Shown here one piece after another: positions 1 through 10,720 of a DNA stretch of 64,000 bases (the stretch's first letter is position 1; each line of letters opens with the position of its first letter). Source of the stretch: Holothuria scabra (Eukaryota > Echinodermata > Holothuroidea > Aspidochirotida > Holothuriidae); the NCBI GenBank assembly GCA_037179385.1, contig CM074187.1, positions 17,671,450 to 17,735,449 of the forward strand. The letters run 5' to 3'. The notes under the pieces were generated by a model that ran no database searches, was not told the origin of the DNA, and worked only from the letters and a program-made list of their open reading frames with translations. Made by a program: the position numbers and the translations under genes.

Positions 1-382
1 CCCTCATACATCCATCAATTATTTATGTAGGCTGCACGCCAACTGATGATTGCGTTCTGCTTAGGTGGTGTCATTACAGCTTAACACTACTTCAACTCTT
101 TGCCCATCCACAGCACCACACCCAAATGTAAAAGTCTGGTTTAGCCACTGACTAGTATAGTGGTACTCGGTGGCACGGCGCAAATATAATGATACTACCA
201 AAGAAAAAAAAGTTGGTAACCTTGGAGTTAGATCAACCGAAAAATCAAATAATATACCTCGCCTTGGACATAATTTTTCACCCAGAAATATGGGCGAAAA
301 TCTTTGCTCCCCGGCATTTTCCTTTGCCCTCAGTCCCCCCCCCCCCCCCCCACAATTTGACATTCTGGCGCCGCCGCTGGCT

Positions 383-461
383 ACGCCACTGGGTGCTTGA
401 GAGAAGGGGTCCAAATGCAAAATGGTGCTAAATATTTCAATATTTTGAGTTACTAGGAAAC
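383..461 (+). repeat. Dispersed repeat end, inverted copy of 3238-3318
   Basis: This stretch begins with a transposon-tip-like ACGCCACTGGGTG and continues through a segment that matches the reverse complement of 3238-3318 over about 80 bp. The shared parts include AGAGAAGGGG, CCAAATGCAAAATGGT and AGTTACT. A C-run lies just upstream (about 335-351). The CGCCACTG tip is the complement of the CAGTGGCG ends seen elsewhere in the window. I take the pair as two inverted copies of one non-autonomous DNA transposon end. No coding capacity is apparent between 1 and 760. Confidence 0.55.
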
Positions 462-944
462 AAAGTCTTAAAAACATGATCTTGATGGTGTGGGTCATTA
501 GGTTCAACGGACTATACAGTCGATGTGAATTTACCGGGTGTACTATACGTGAATAGAATCACAACGAAAATTGTGATAGTTTGCGAAGGATTTTTGCAAA
601 AGTTTAATAGAAAAGAAAATTTTTCAAAAGAAGGTAAGATAAATCCATGAACTGATGAAAAGCACACTTCAGTCTACTGCTGGAAAATCACAGATCGATG
701 GGGGAGGGGGTGGTACCCACTGGTGCTACTGAGACACCGTTGCATAGGCCTACCGGTGTAAGATTGCTGATACAAAAAAATTAAAATATATCCTTCAGAA
801 AGACACCTCATCATACACTATCTACAGACAGAGGATGGAGGTGTACCTCTAATTCCAGATTGACTTCTCTAATATAGCAAACATCGGTGTGATTTTTCTT
901 CTCTGATAATGATCTAAATACGAAATGGTCGAATCGTTGTACGA

Positions 945-1613
945 ATGTGTGATGTGCGCGTGTCGAAATTAATTTGCATTAGAAATCATTTATTTTTTGA
1001 AAAAGTTAATTTAGGGGTGTGGTTAGATGAGCACCTTGACATGCAGCTACATATTACCAAGCAATGTCAAAAAGCTATGATGCATCTGCAAGCCATTCGT
1101 TCTATTAGAAAGTATCTTTCTATAGAAGCCACTCGGAGTGTATCGCATGCTTTTGTGACATCATGTCTTGACTATGGAAACAGTCTTTTAATTGGTGTTC
1201 CCAAGGTACACATAAGTAAATTACAGATAGTACAAAACATGGCAGTTCGTTGCTTACATAACCTTAAAAAATATGATCCTGTTTCCTCCTACATTTCTTC
1301 TGAGCACTGGCTCACAGTTGATAAAAGAATAAAGTTTAAATTGATGCTGATAGTCTACAAATGCTTAAATAATCAAGGGCCAAAATATCTCAATGACATG
1401 CTGATACAAGATTTTAATGCCACTCACAATCTCAGATCTAACAGTGACACATTACGATTGGTAGTTCCACGCACCACTTCCAAGTCGTATGGTGACCGTG
1501 CCTTTATGGTTGCAGGTCGTAGACTCTGGAATTCCCTTCCTTTCTCTCTCAGAAGTGTCTCGAATACCTCAAAATTTAAAACTGGACTAAAGACTTACCT
1601 TTTCAACCTATAG
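945..1613 (+). pseudogene. CR1/L2-type LINE reverse transcriptase, C-terminal fragment
   Basis: The 222-residue open frame is the C-terminal part (thumb and connector) of a non-LTR retrotransposon reverse transcriptase. Its landmarks follow the CR1/L2/Jockey pattern in order: LGVWLDEHLDMQLHI, the SCLDYGNSLLIGVP block, KLQIVQNMAVRCL, EHWLTVDKRIKFKLMLIVYKCLN, then GDRAFMVAGRRLWNSLP and FKTGLKTYLFNL just before the stop. The catalytic palm with the YADD box and the endonuclease are absent, so this is a 5'-truncated copy, the usual outcome of target-primed reverse transcription. The first 20 or so residues do not look like LINE and are probably flanking sequence. It cannot transpose by itself. 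Confidence 0.85.
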
Positions 1614-1686
1614 TATTATCTCTCTTTCATTACTTGTAAAGTGCACGTGAATGACTAGTCACATCGTGCGCTATATTAAGTCTAAT

Positions 1687-1690
<4 letters not shown>
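1614..1690 (+). other. 3' UTR of the CR1/L2-type LINE
   Basis: Directly after the stop codon the sequence TTGTAAAGTGCACGTGAATG...TGCGCTATATTAAGT resembles the short 3' UTR of CR1/L2-like LINEs (TGTAAAGCGC ... GCGCTATATAA). It then passes into a (TA)n tract, which may have grown from the LINE's own microsatellite tail. Confidence 0.6.
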
Positions 1691-2190
<500 letters not shown>

Positions 2191-3237
2191 ATATTGTACC
2201 CATTGTACCCATATAAAAGTTGCATGCAGAATGTGCACCGAGGCATTTTCAGTTTCCCTAAAATGTGTTTGCCAATTTCAGCCTGCCAGGCTGGTTATTC
2301 ACTAAAGATTACAGATTTCATTAAAACATAGAAGTGGACGATTCCTCTTCTTCAAATTCTTAAATGTTGTGCTCCTTCATAACCACATCTGCTGCCCTAT
2401 ACACACAATCAATCGACATAATCATAGAGATCGATGAATAATGTATGTTTGATATACAAGTGAAAACGGAACATCAATGAGACTGCAAGCGCCCGAAAAT
2501 TTTGGGGATTTGTAAAGTAAATATGTGGAATTGTTGATACAGAAAATCGATCGAAATCGGCAGAGCACACCTTTCATAACCTACGTATACATATTTTTGG
2601 GTTGTATCTAACTTTTAAGTTTCAGGTCACAAAAGAAGCGGGGGGAGGGGGACTTTAACGTTAGTGTCCCCTCCACTCAAAAAAGTGGGGGACAAGTCCC
2701 CCTGTTCCCCACAAATCGACGCCCATGGTAGCGAGAGGGAGTATCCCCTTTCTTTTTTGAAAAAAATTAATAATATTTGATTGTACCCAAATGTAATGTA
2801 GTGAAATATATTATTAGGTAATATTTATAGGGAAATTACAATAATTTATTTTTACATTTATTCAAAAAGTAAATATTAAGGGGTATTCAATCTTAAATAG
2901 TGCGAAAGCATACTTCCGCCACAACATTTCGACTGGGGGATTTTCACAATAATTTAAAAATATAAATTTTACAGTAAATAATGTCATATGACGTCCCGGA
3001 TTTTAAAGTGAATAATCACTTTTACTCTTAGTGAAAATTGAAAGTGCTAGTCTCAAAATGTGCCATTTCTATTTAGATGTATGTAGTCATTTCATATTTG
3101 CTCTATTTGTCATATTATTCTCACTCGAGAGGTGCCGTTTCCGACCATCTGAAGGGTTTGTGAAGTCAAAAATTTTCTTGTACCCTCCGCCCCAACTAAT
3201 GGTGGCGCTCCGCTTAGATAGTCCTGCTGCCTGCTTG
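2191..3237. other. Gene-free stretch
   Basis: Short overlapping ORFs only, none with recognisable domains. The stretch has G-rich patches (2638-2660) and AT-rich low complexity (2760-2980). I see no conserved feature here. Confidence 0.6.
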
Positions 3238-3318
3238 GAGCTTCCCAGTAACTGAAAAATTGAAACATTTACAACCATTTTGCATTTGGCCCCCCTTCTC
3301 TAAGACACCCAGTGGCGT
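3238..3318 (-). repeat. Dispersed repeat end, inverted partner of 383-461
   Basis: The reverse complement of the repeat at 383-461, ending in the CACCCAGTGGCGTAGCT tip. The two copies differ by scattered substitutions and small indels, so this is an old family rather than a recent duplication. Confidence 0.55.
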
Positions 3319-6300
3319 AGCTACAGGAGGCAGGTGGCTCTGAAAAATGAAGAATTCGGAAAATTGCTATTTGTGAAACCAGTCTACTGTGTGGTTTGAC
3401 AACTCATGAAATTACGAAACTCCAAAATCTCTCCAATAAAAGCTTCTTATTCGTAATTATTTGTTTCAAAAAGGCAAAATTTTCCAGGCACTTCGCATGC
3501 CGCAAATCGCAATTCCTAAGCAGAAGGGCTCACTCATACCTTCAGTTTGGTCAAATTTTCCGAGCTCTTGAAGTGAAAAAATCGGAAATTTGCTATATGT
3601 GACACCGCAAGCTCCATATTTTTATATATTGGAAAAAGGGCAAAAATTTCAGCGCGCTTCGCGCGTCACAAAGTACGTCCCTAGTACAGTAGTGTTAACA
3701 CTTAACGAATCGTTGACATGTTGATACCTTACCAGGGAAGGAGAAAAACACTAGCGTAGCCAGCGGGGGGGGGCAGGGGGCAGAGTTCCCCCCCCCCCCC
3801 CCACAGAAATTTTGGGGACGCGATGGGCGTTGTTGAAAAATGAAGGAGAGTAAAAAAAGATAATAAAAAAAGATAAACGGCAAGAGGAGGGAGGGAATCG
3901 GGGGCATTTTTTACAGTTTTTCGGGGGGGGGGGGGCTCTTAGTCGTTACGATAAAGTATGCAGTCCCCGATGGTTTACCTGTTTTTTGCTTTCAAGGGAC
4001 AATTTCCCTAATAAGAACCCCAAATTTTCGGAGCGCTACGCGCGCTGTAGATTCACTCCAGTTTTTTCAATACATCCATTCCACATATCTAGAGAGTGCA
4101 AGTCCTGTCAACCTTACCAAGTAACGGGTAGGCAGAGTACACAGGTTATGTAGAGGTCGTAAATTTCATCCCATATCACAAAGCCTAGTTGCTGTTCTCT
4201 TGTGTGTGTCATGCGATAGGTCAGTTGGTGAGCGACTCACGGAGCATAGTTTGGCTATTTTATCGTATATTCCAGGTGGTTTCGACACAATGTATGTTAT
4301 ACCCGATACGGTCTACAACCCCTACAGTTTCTATTTTTTCTTTTTGTTCTTAATGATTACATAGGCTATGTTATTTTTGTAAGCCTGCCAAAAATTTTCG
4401 CGCGCTTCGTGCGCTTTGCAATTTCACGATTAAGACTCAAAATAACACTATCAGTGCACAACTCGGCTTTTAAAATATTAAGTGATATTGTGCAAAATGT
4501 GTCCCAGGCTGCAATGTCACGGGATAGTTAGGCTCCTTCGTATCCCTTCTCACCACCCCCTCGACATAGGGGCTGTCGGAACTTGTGTTCGCTGGCATGG
4601 CCCGCCCCCTGTCGGGAATAATATGTCGCCTTCCCATGGTCTGATGGTCGGTTTAGTTATTTTGGCTTTCAAAAGAGTTATTTCTGCTATAAAACCCAAA
4701 ATGTTCGCTACGCTTTTCACACTCTTCCTGAGTTCCGTTACCAAGAGCTATTAAAGTACAAACCCTTCCCATCTTTTCCATTAAATTGATAAGTAGAATA
4801 AATAGATTAATGTACATGTCGGGAATTTCATCTCATTTCGCTAAACTTAGTTAATAATCTCTTGTGTCAGTCGTGCGGTACGGACTCGAAGAAGGAAGTA
4901 CAATAAAAGTTGTGCCCGATAGGGCCCAAATGCCGGGACAATTGACCTATATAAGCATTAAATAAGTACAGATTCTTTTAAGTGTAGGCTAACCCAAAAA
5001 CTTTTTGCCTGCCTTTCCACGGTTAAAACAGTGCGGAAATATCTTCCTCTAGCATATACAAATTTATGTCGTATATGACTCGCAATGGCAGGTATAGTTC
5101 ACAGGTTTTCTTCAAATCTCCCCCACCAACTTATCGACGGCATCCTGGTTGTCGGGGCTCGGGGTCGCTACCCACTCTAGAACTCCCCCGTTCGGAGAGT
5201 GGCCCTTCGGCGGGCAAATCCTGGCGCCAAGCCTGGAGGGAAGACACATTTTTCCAGTTATGACTTGTATATGTGTAATGAAGCAATGAACTAAAAATGG
5301 AAGCTGCATTTTTTGGAGAGGGGCAACTATTTTGAAGGGTGGGGGGCAATTTCACTAGGAGGACGTGTCGCCCCTCTAACACACCCTGTGGAGAACACTG
5401 GAATCTAGTATAAAAGGAACAAAATATAGCACCATATTGCATCTAAGCTCTTCAAGACAGCAAAAAATTCCAAAAGGGGAGGAGGACAACCATGGAGACA
5501 GGCCCGTAGCCAGGGGGTTCGGGGGTTCGCACTTACTCCCGCCCAGACCTAATTTTTTTTTTTAATTAAATGGAGTTTTGGTGTTTTTCAGGGCAAAATG
5601 TCAATTCCGCTGGTTTAGCCAATGTAAGCCTTATGAGTAGCTGTTTTGTATCAGTGCAACACAATTCCCTAGGGCCCCGTTGACTAGCACAGTAACCCTC
5701 TAACAGCCACACAGTAATTCTCGCGGGAATAAGGAAAACATCGATACAAGATTGAAAATGTCCAAAAATTCCAGCTTAGGTGTTCACCAGATCGCTCAAT
5801 TTTGATGTAAAATTGCAAAATCTCCTTGGGGTAGGAGGGGGAGAACCACACCCTCTCCCCGTTCGGACGCTCGGCTCCTCACTTGGGCGCTTCGCTCCCT
5901 CAAGAAAATGCCGCACCCCAGTGGCGGTGATAAAAATGAAAAATGATGATAATCGTTGACTGCATTTTCTAAACGAAATTTTGCTCGATGGTTCGGCCTT
6001 AAAGAATTAATGGGGTTCAAGTAGGTTCAGGAATCCTGCTTCAAAAAGGATAATTAAATGCCAGTTGTTGTTTTTGTCTCAAACCAAGCCCGGATTAGTA
6101 CAGCCTTTAAGTGTAAACTATAACAAACTTTAGATTTGTTACTGTTGTATTCAGTTTTAAGGGTGTTTACACCTTGCTGACATTAACGTCCCAATAACAA
6201 CGAAAACAACTAATTATAGGGGTCCTTTTGAGGAGATAGCAGAGAATGGAAAGAAAGTGATTTAATTGTAGAGTCTGATATGCTACTACACCTTTTACAC

Positions 6301-6460
6301 ATATCAAACCAGTAGCATTACAAGAGGGGATTGCCACAACCCCAAATGGGCTCTTTGTAAGTTTTTCGCCCCCCCCCCCCCGCCTCAAGAGGTCGGATTG
6401 CCCCTTACACACAGATACACAAAAATGTTTCGGTATGAAAACGTGTAATTGATAAGTTTC
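3319..6460. other. Gene-free stretch with transposon debris
   Basis: No coding region is supported. The stretch contains CAGTGGCGTAGCCAGG-like tips with G/C runs (3750-3802, 3924-3938, 5499-5525, 6370-6383) and several short GCGCGCTTCGCGCG-type palindromic motifs (3651-3666, 4030-4047, 4397-4413). These are typical debris of non-autonomous DNA elements. All ORFs over 60 codons here look fortuitous. Confidence 0.55.
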
Positions 6461-6469
6461 AATGACAGT

Positions 6470-7621
6470 ACACTTTATTCTACCTCTTTAAAATGTGGAA
6501 ATAGAATCTTAAGCAGATTCGTAATTCGTCATTTTTCTGCGAATTGTTAAATTGTTAATTCATCAACTTTCTGCAAAATGTAGAATTGGTGAGACATTTA
6601 AAATGTGTAATTTAATATTTTTCTGCAAAATGTTGAATTGCTTAGATCCAATAACTGAGTAATTCATCAGTATTCTGCAAAATGTTGATTTGCTAACATC
6701 TGGTAAGTGTGGAATTGGTGATTTTTCTGCAGATCGGTTAATTGTTGAGATCCGATAAATGTGCAATTAAACACTTATCTGCAAAATGGCGAATTGTCGA
6801 AATCCGTTAAGTCTGTGATTCATCATTTTTTTGCAAAATGTTGAATTGATTACTTGTGATAAGTAGGTAATTCATCAATTTTCTGCAAAATGTTGAATTG
6901 TTGAAATATGGTAAGTTTGTAATTCATCACTTAACTGCAAAATGTTACGATAATAAGTGAATATTTCATCATTTTGTTGCAAAATGTTAAGATAATATAG
7001 GATCTAAGTTTGTAATTTGACGGCACCTTAACGTTTCCATACTTATCTGCATAATGGTGAATTGTCGAAATCCGTTAGGTCTGTAATTCATCAATTTTCT
7101 GCAAAATTTAGAATTGTTAAGATCCATTAACTGTGTAATTCATCAATTCTCTGCAAAATGTAGAATTAGTGAGATCTTTAATATGTGTTATTTAATATTT
7201 TTCTGCAAAATGTTGAATGGCCTAGATTCAATAACTGAGTAATTCGTCAGTTTTCTGCAAAATGTTGATTTGCTAACATCTGGTAAGTGTGGAATTCGTG
7301 ATATTTCTGCAAACTGGTTAATTGTTGAGATCCGATAAATGTGCAATTATACACTTATGTGCAAAATGGCGAATTGTCGAAATCCGTTAAGTCTGTTATA
7401 CATCATTTTTCTGCAAAATGTTGAATTGATAACTTGTGATAAGTAGGTAATTCACCAATTTTCTGCAAAATGTTGAAATGTTGAAAAATGGTAAGCTTGT
7501 GGTTCATTATTTATCTGCAAATTGTTAAGATAATAAGTGAACATTTCATCATTTTGTTGCAAAATACTAAAATAATATAGGGAGTATGTTTGCAATTTGA
7601 CGGCACTTAAACGTTTCCATA
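6470..7621 (+). repeat. Minisatellite, ~52-bp units in two 580-bp higher-order copies
   Basis: Units of about 52 bp are built around TTCTGCAAAATGTTGAATTG and AATTCATCA. Twenty or so diverged units are visible. The whole block is duplicated with an offset of exactly 580 bp: CTGCAAAATGTAGAATT starts at 6571 and 7151, and TTTGACGGCAC followed by AACGTTTCCAT recurs near 7017 and 7597. Corresponding units in the two halves resemble each other more than neighbouring units do, which defines a higher-order repeat of about 11 units. Confidence 0.85.
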
Positions 7622-7639
7622 ACCAGACAACCAATATGT

Positions 7640-8029
7640 ACTAAAGTTTTTTATTGTTAATATGCAATTCGAGGGTTAGCACACGCCAGCTGAGGTCTCG
7701 TTTCTTGTAGATGTTCCTGTGTAGGAAAGGCACATGTGTACTGACGTTTCTTTTATTGTTGATGTGCCAATCGAGGGTTTGCACACGCGTACTGTGGTTC
7801 CATTTATTGTAGATGTGCCTATTCAGGGTAAGCACATGTGTACTGAACTTACTTTTATTGTTGATGTGCCAATCTGGGGTGAACACATACGTGAAACAGT
7901 TGCAGAAGAGAGAGACTCCCCCCCCCCCCCCCCACCCCGACGCTGGAGATTTGATGCTGGGTGGCTAAACCTGGAGGACCGATGCTGGTCTCATGCTAAT
8001 GCTGGATAGCTGACGCTGGTGTACTTCTT
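7640..8029 (+). repeat. 51-bp tandem repeat block, direct copy of 20895-21265
   Basis: About five units with a 51-bp period (GATGTGCC at 7761, 7812 and 7863) built on GATGTGCCAATCGAGGGTTTG and GCACACG. They are followed by CAGTTGCAGAAGAGAGAGAC, a C-run, and CTAAACCTGGAGGACCGATG...GCTGGATAGCTGACGCTGG. The same order, in the same orientation, lies just upstream of the gypsy 3' LTR at 21365. I infer that this is the 3' untranslated region of the same retrotransposon family, left here by a neighbouring copy or by rearrangement. Confidence 0.75.
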
Positions 8030-8047
8030 CTGACCGTGGTCCAGCCC

Positions 8048-9134
8048 CCCCCCCCCAAACAGCCTTCACAGCCTTCCTACTAGTAAAGTTCCTTTGCCTT
8101 TCCACTGTTTGGAAGGCTTCGATCTCCAGCGCCATCTTCAGAGCTTCGTCTAGGGTCCTTGGCCGAATCTGGTTTATACCAAACCTTTACTCCGAATCAT
8201 CCAAGGCATCTACAACGTGGTTTTTTCTAACAACCCCTGAACAACCCCTGAGCTTCATCTGGTTCCTTTTCTAGCTTCATCTGCTTTCTTTTCTACTGTC
8301 TGCATACTCACGTTTCTTGTAAATATTATTACGTATTGTATCATAATAATAATGATAATGTACGTTTGTATGCAGTACAGTTGAAATAAACAACAACAAC
8401 AACTTCAGGTGACGCAGCTAGATAGGCCTGTCGAGTTAGCCTCCTGATCTCATGGACCAACTCTTGAAGCCACTCTTCCTATGTCTGTTCTTTAGGTGTA
8501 TTCGGAACACTTCTGTTTGGTGGGCAGGGTCAAAACGATGTCCAAGGGCATTGACTACAGAGGTATGGTCTCTACGGGCGTAAATATCCATTTGAGCCAA
8601 AACGGCTTGCGCGTCTTCCCTCAGGTTAGCTGCCAGACACATGGCCATCACCTTTGGGCTCCACCCATGTAATTCGGCGACAATTGGCTCGGTAATCTCC
8701 CTATGACGAGCTACCATCATAAGTACCTGGACGGATTCCGGAAATCCCTTTAACATTAATGCCCTCGCCAGTTGTGTAGTTATCAAGCACCCGTCCCAGG
8801 CAACCATCTCACAACTCATGGCCATACCTCGTTCCCGAAAACTGGTTCATTCACATTGTTTCGCCCTCTCCACGGAGCCGCTCAAATGGATTCCCTGGTG
8901 AATTATCCTTGTTCCCTCTCTTGTACAACATACCTCCCTTGAGCCGTCATCATTGGGGGAAACCCTTCCAGCCCCTTGCTCAGTACCAACAGCTCTTGGT
9001 TGAGTCCTTTCAAAAGTGTCCTCACGTCTGTCATGATTACTAAGTCTACATCGGGGTGACAGATCGATTAGGTCATCTCCACTCCATTCATCTAAAACCT
9101 GCCTTAGAACTCCGTGATCCTGCCTGATCTCCAT
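8048..9134 (-). pseudogene. gag: Ty3/gypsy Gag (capsid region), inverted and broken
   Basis: Two open stretches, 9134-8847 and 8825-8436, plus a continuation to about 8058 in shifted frames, read as Gag of a gypsy retrotransposon. Capsid-type landmarks are ELHGWSPKVMAMCLAANLRE, ARRDHTSVVNALGHRFDPAH and QTEVFRIHLKNRHRKSG. Then come LVHEIRRLTRQAYLA and, after an insertion at about 8280-8404, NQIRPRTLDEALKMALEIEAF. The protein would package element RNA in the cytoplasm. Frameshifts, a stop near 8195 and the inserted tail make it non-functional. The zinc-knuckle end of Gag is not in this block but on the plus strand near 9625. The initiating Met near 9134 sits about 90 bp after the primer site, as expected for a 5' leader. 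Confidence 0.75.
8280..8404 (+). mobile_element. Short LINE/SINE-type 3' tail inserted in gag
   Basis: A ~125-bp segment interrupts the Gag reading frame. It carries AT-rich ATAATAATAATGATAATG, then CAGTACAGTTGAAATAAA and a (CAA)n tail ending at 8404. An AATAAA-like signal followed by a short tandem tail is typical of a heavily 5'-truncated non-LTR insertion. The exact left boundary and target duplication are not clear. Confidence 0.5.
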
Positions 9135-9205
9135 CTACGGAGTTTCTCTCTAGCTTCATTTTGTCTTACTAAAACAAAGAAAAATATTGTCAATATTTTA
9201 GCCTA

Positions 9206-9222
9206 TCCCACCGCTGTCACCA
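9206..9222 (-). promoter_or_regulatory. Primer-binding site, tRNA-Leu type
   Basis: On the minus strand, 2 nt downstream of the LTR end, TGGTGACAGCGGTGGGA is complementary to a tRNA 3' end TCCCACCGCTGTCACCA. Animal tRNA-Leu (AAG family) ends in TCCCACCGCTGCCACCA, so the match is 16 of 17. It would prime minus-strand DNA synthesis. Confidence 0.7.
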
Positions 9223-9224
9223 AT

Positions 9225-9390
9225 TGTAAAGCGCCTCCAAATTTATGTGCGGTCCGGGGATAGGCTAGTTTCTACCCAAATACAAAACTCTTTAAACACA
9301 AAAGGAAGCACTGAACAACCCTTTACGGTTTAAGTTTGATTATTCAACCTCGTATCCTAAATTACAGCCAAAACCAATTACAAGATCACA
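9225..9390 (-). repeat. Gypsy 5' LTR (inverted), 166 bp
   Basis: Reads TGTGATCTTG...TTTACA on the minus strand, with TG/CA ends. It aligns over its full length to 21365-21532 on the plus strand. Shared segments include GGCTGTAATTT, GAGGTTGAATA, AAACTTAAACCGT, CTTTAAACAC (and complement) and GCCTATCCCCGGACCGCAC. The similarity stops at exactly these edges, which defines the LTR. Short LTRs of this size are unusual but known in gypsy elements. Confidence 0.8.
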
Positions 9391-9439
9391 GTCAGGCTGG
9401 ACCACGGTCAGGCAAGTTCAATGTCGGGCACCTATCCTA

Positions 9440-9840
9440 GTGCATCCAAGTGAAGGAAGGGCAGAGCAGGTCACAAGTGAAGACATGAAGAGTATACACG
9501 AGATCGTTAGACTTTTAGGGTGGAGATGCAGTCCCTACAGAAGAGGGTGCAGAGGGAAAAACCCCGGAACCGACGATGGGGCCGAGGACCTGAAGGAAAT
9601 CCCTCTCTCACAGAAGATGGTACCCCATTTGTTTCCAACGTAGGAAGCCAGGGCGTCTGAGACGAGACTGCCCAGGAACCAGGAAGCACGCACAGGAGCC
9701 ACCACGAACAACAGATGAGGTATCGTCGGGAAACTCTCAACTGTCGGGGTTGGGGGTCGCGTCCCGACAGTAGAAAGAGAACGTAATAAGCCCATTTATG
9801 TAACAGTTCACGAGGGAATTCCATGTTTAGTCCAGGATTG
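9440..9840 (+). pseudogene. gag: Gag C-terminus with decayed zinc knuckle
   Basis: Plus-strand frames here continue Gag after the breakpoint: a basic stretch (QREKPRNRRWGRGPEGNPSL) followed, after a 1-nt frameshift near 9623, by ICFQRRKPGRLRRDCPG. That motif matches a CCHC knuckle, C-x2-C-x4-H-x4-C, in spacing, but the second Cys and the His positions are both Arg. The knuckle could not bind zinc as written. Further stops follow before the protease. The segment ties the inverted gag to the plus-strand pol as parts of one element. Confidence 0.65.
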
Positions 9841-9865
9841 TATCTATCTAAGCGGATCAGTGTAC

Positions 9866-10127
9866 GCCAAACCTTTGTCGTGGACACAGGCGCCAATATT
9901 TCTATCATGCAGGCTAGCATTTTTTCACGATTCTAAAGGGGGAACGACCTCAGCTACAGGGAAGCAAGCTGAGTATAGTTCTGGCAGATGGAAGAAGTGT
10001 GCCGATATTAGGGAAAGCCACTATAGACGTAACAATTCGCGAGAAGGGAGTTAAGCATGAATTTTGGGTAGCGGACACTAAACCTGATTACATACTGGGT
10101 CTGGATTTCCTAAAGAGGCATAACGGT
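9866..10127 (+). pseudogene. pol: Gypsy aspartic protease, split by a transposon
   Basis: The plus strand encodes VRQTFVVDTGANISIM, containing the DTGA catalytic box of a retroviral-type aspartic protease. A stop at about 9936 and a frameshift follow, then LSIVLADGRSVPILGKATI and finally YILGLDFLKRHNG, the ILGxDFL signature near the protease C-terminus. The frame is cut at HNG by the insertion of the 6.2-kb transposon at 10128, and resumes at 16329. The enzyme would process Gag-Pol. It is dead through the internal stop as well as the insertion. Confidence 0.8.
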
Positions 10128-10312
10128 TAGACTTGGCCAAGTCTCTCGTGAGTGTTCCCCGGGGAGCTGACACCACCAACTCTACACAAATCCAGTGCTT
10201 CAGCACCGTACAGCATACCGTATTTGCCTTTTTTCTAATACGCCCTCTATCGGTCTGTAAAGGTATCGCTTCTCAACGAGAGACTTGGGACAATTGGTTT
10301 CTATGACGTCAT
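10128..10312 (+). repeat. Left terminal inverted repeat, transposon copy 1
   Basis: The tip contains a perfect 16-bp palindrome AGACTTGGCCAAGTCT. The match to the right end (reverse complement) continues through TCTCGTGAGTGTTCC, CTAATACGCCCTCTATCGGT, CAACGAGAGACTTGGGACAA and TTGGTTTCTATGACGTCATA. The inner edge holds a TGACGTCA octamer, a consensus CREB/ATF site. Confidence 0.85.
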
Positions 10313-10510
10313 AATTTTTATGTTATTCCTTTAATTTATTCATCCCTCATTAAGATGAATAATATGTAGTAGTTTCTCAATATCTAGTCCAATCAAAGTT
10401 GGCAGTCTGTAAATCGTGGTATGAATAAACATGTATTAGGTCACATGACCTTGTCATTCATATATCTGTCAGCCAGCGCCAGCAGTGCTAGCAGTCGACA
10501 AATGTAGAGC

Positions 10511-10720
10511 CTTTACCGTACCGATGAAGCGACTATTTTCTTCGCAATAACATCTGAAATTATTCCCAAAGATATTCGCAGGGGTTTAGAAAGAGTCATT
10601 ATTAATGTATGGGACACCAAGAAGACGTTGGAGTTTGATTACCGGAAGGATTTAAGAAGTAAATTTATCGATCGACCACCTTTAGCGGTTGAGTTACACG
10701 AAGCGCAGAGAAGGCAATGA
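10511..10720 (+). other. Exon-like open segment a (copy 1)
   Basis: An open frame reads LYRTDEATIFFAITSEIIP, then KDIRRGLERVIINVWDTKKT and a charged tail to a TGA at 10718. The composition is protein-like. In copy 2 (about 41935-42115) the same frame is interrupted by a TAA. No family is recognised. It may be a former first exon or chance. Confidence 0.3.

Larger units (their letters stand above)
8030..9390 (-). mobile_element. Inverted 5' segment of a Ty3/gypsy element (LTR, PBS, gag)
   Basis: Within this block the LTR, primer site and gag all read on the minus strand. The rest of the same element (zinc knuckle, protease, RT, RNase H, integrase, 3' LTR) reads on the plus strand from 9440. 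The right edge of the inverted block is the LTR terminus itself (9390). The 17-bp word GGCTGGACCACGGTCAG occurs at 9395-9411 on the plus strand and at 8046-8030 on the minus strand, marking both breakpoints at the same gag position. Confidence 0.75.

Noticed and set aside
61..507. Minus-strand 148-codon ORF
   Set aside because: It crosses a C-run and a transposon-tip repeat, has a Gly-run from the homopolymer, and shows no domain.
8436..8825. Minus-strand 129-codon frame as a host gene
   Set aside because: Its ELHGWSPKVMAMCLAANLRE and RRDHTSVVNALGHRFDPAH blocks are Gag-like, and PBS and LTR lie in the right order upstream.
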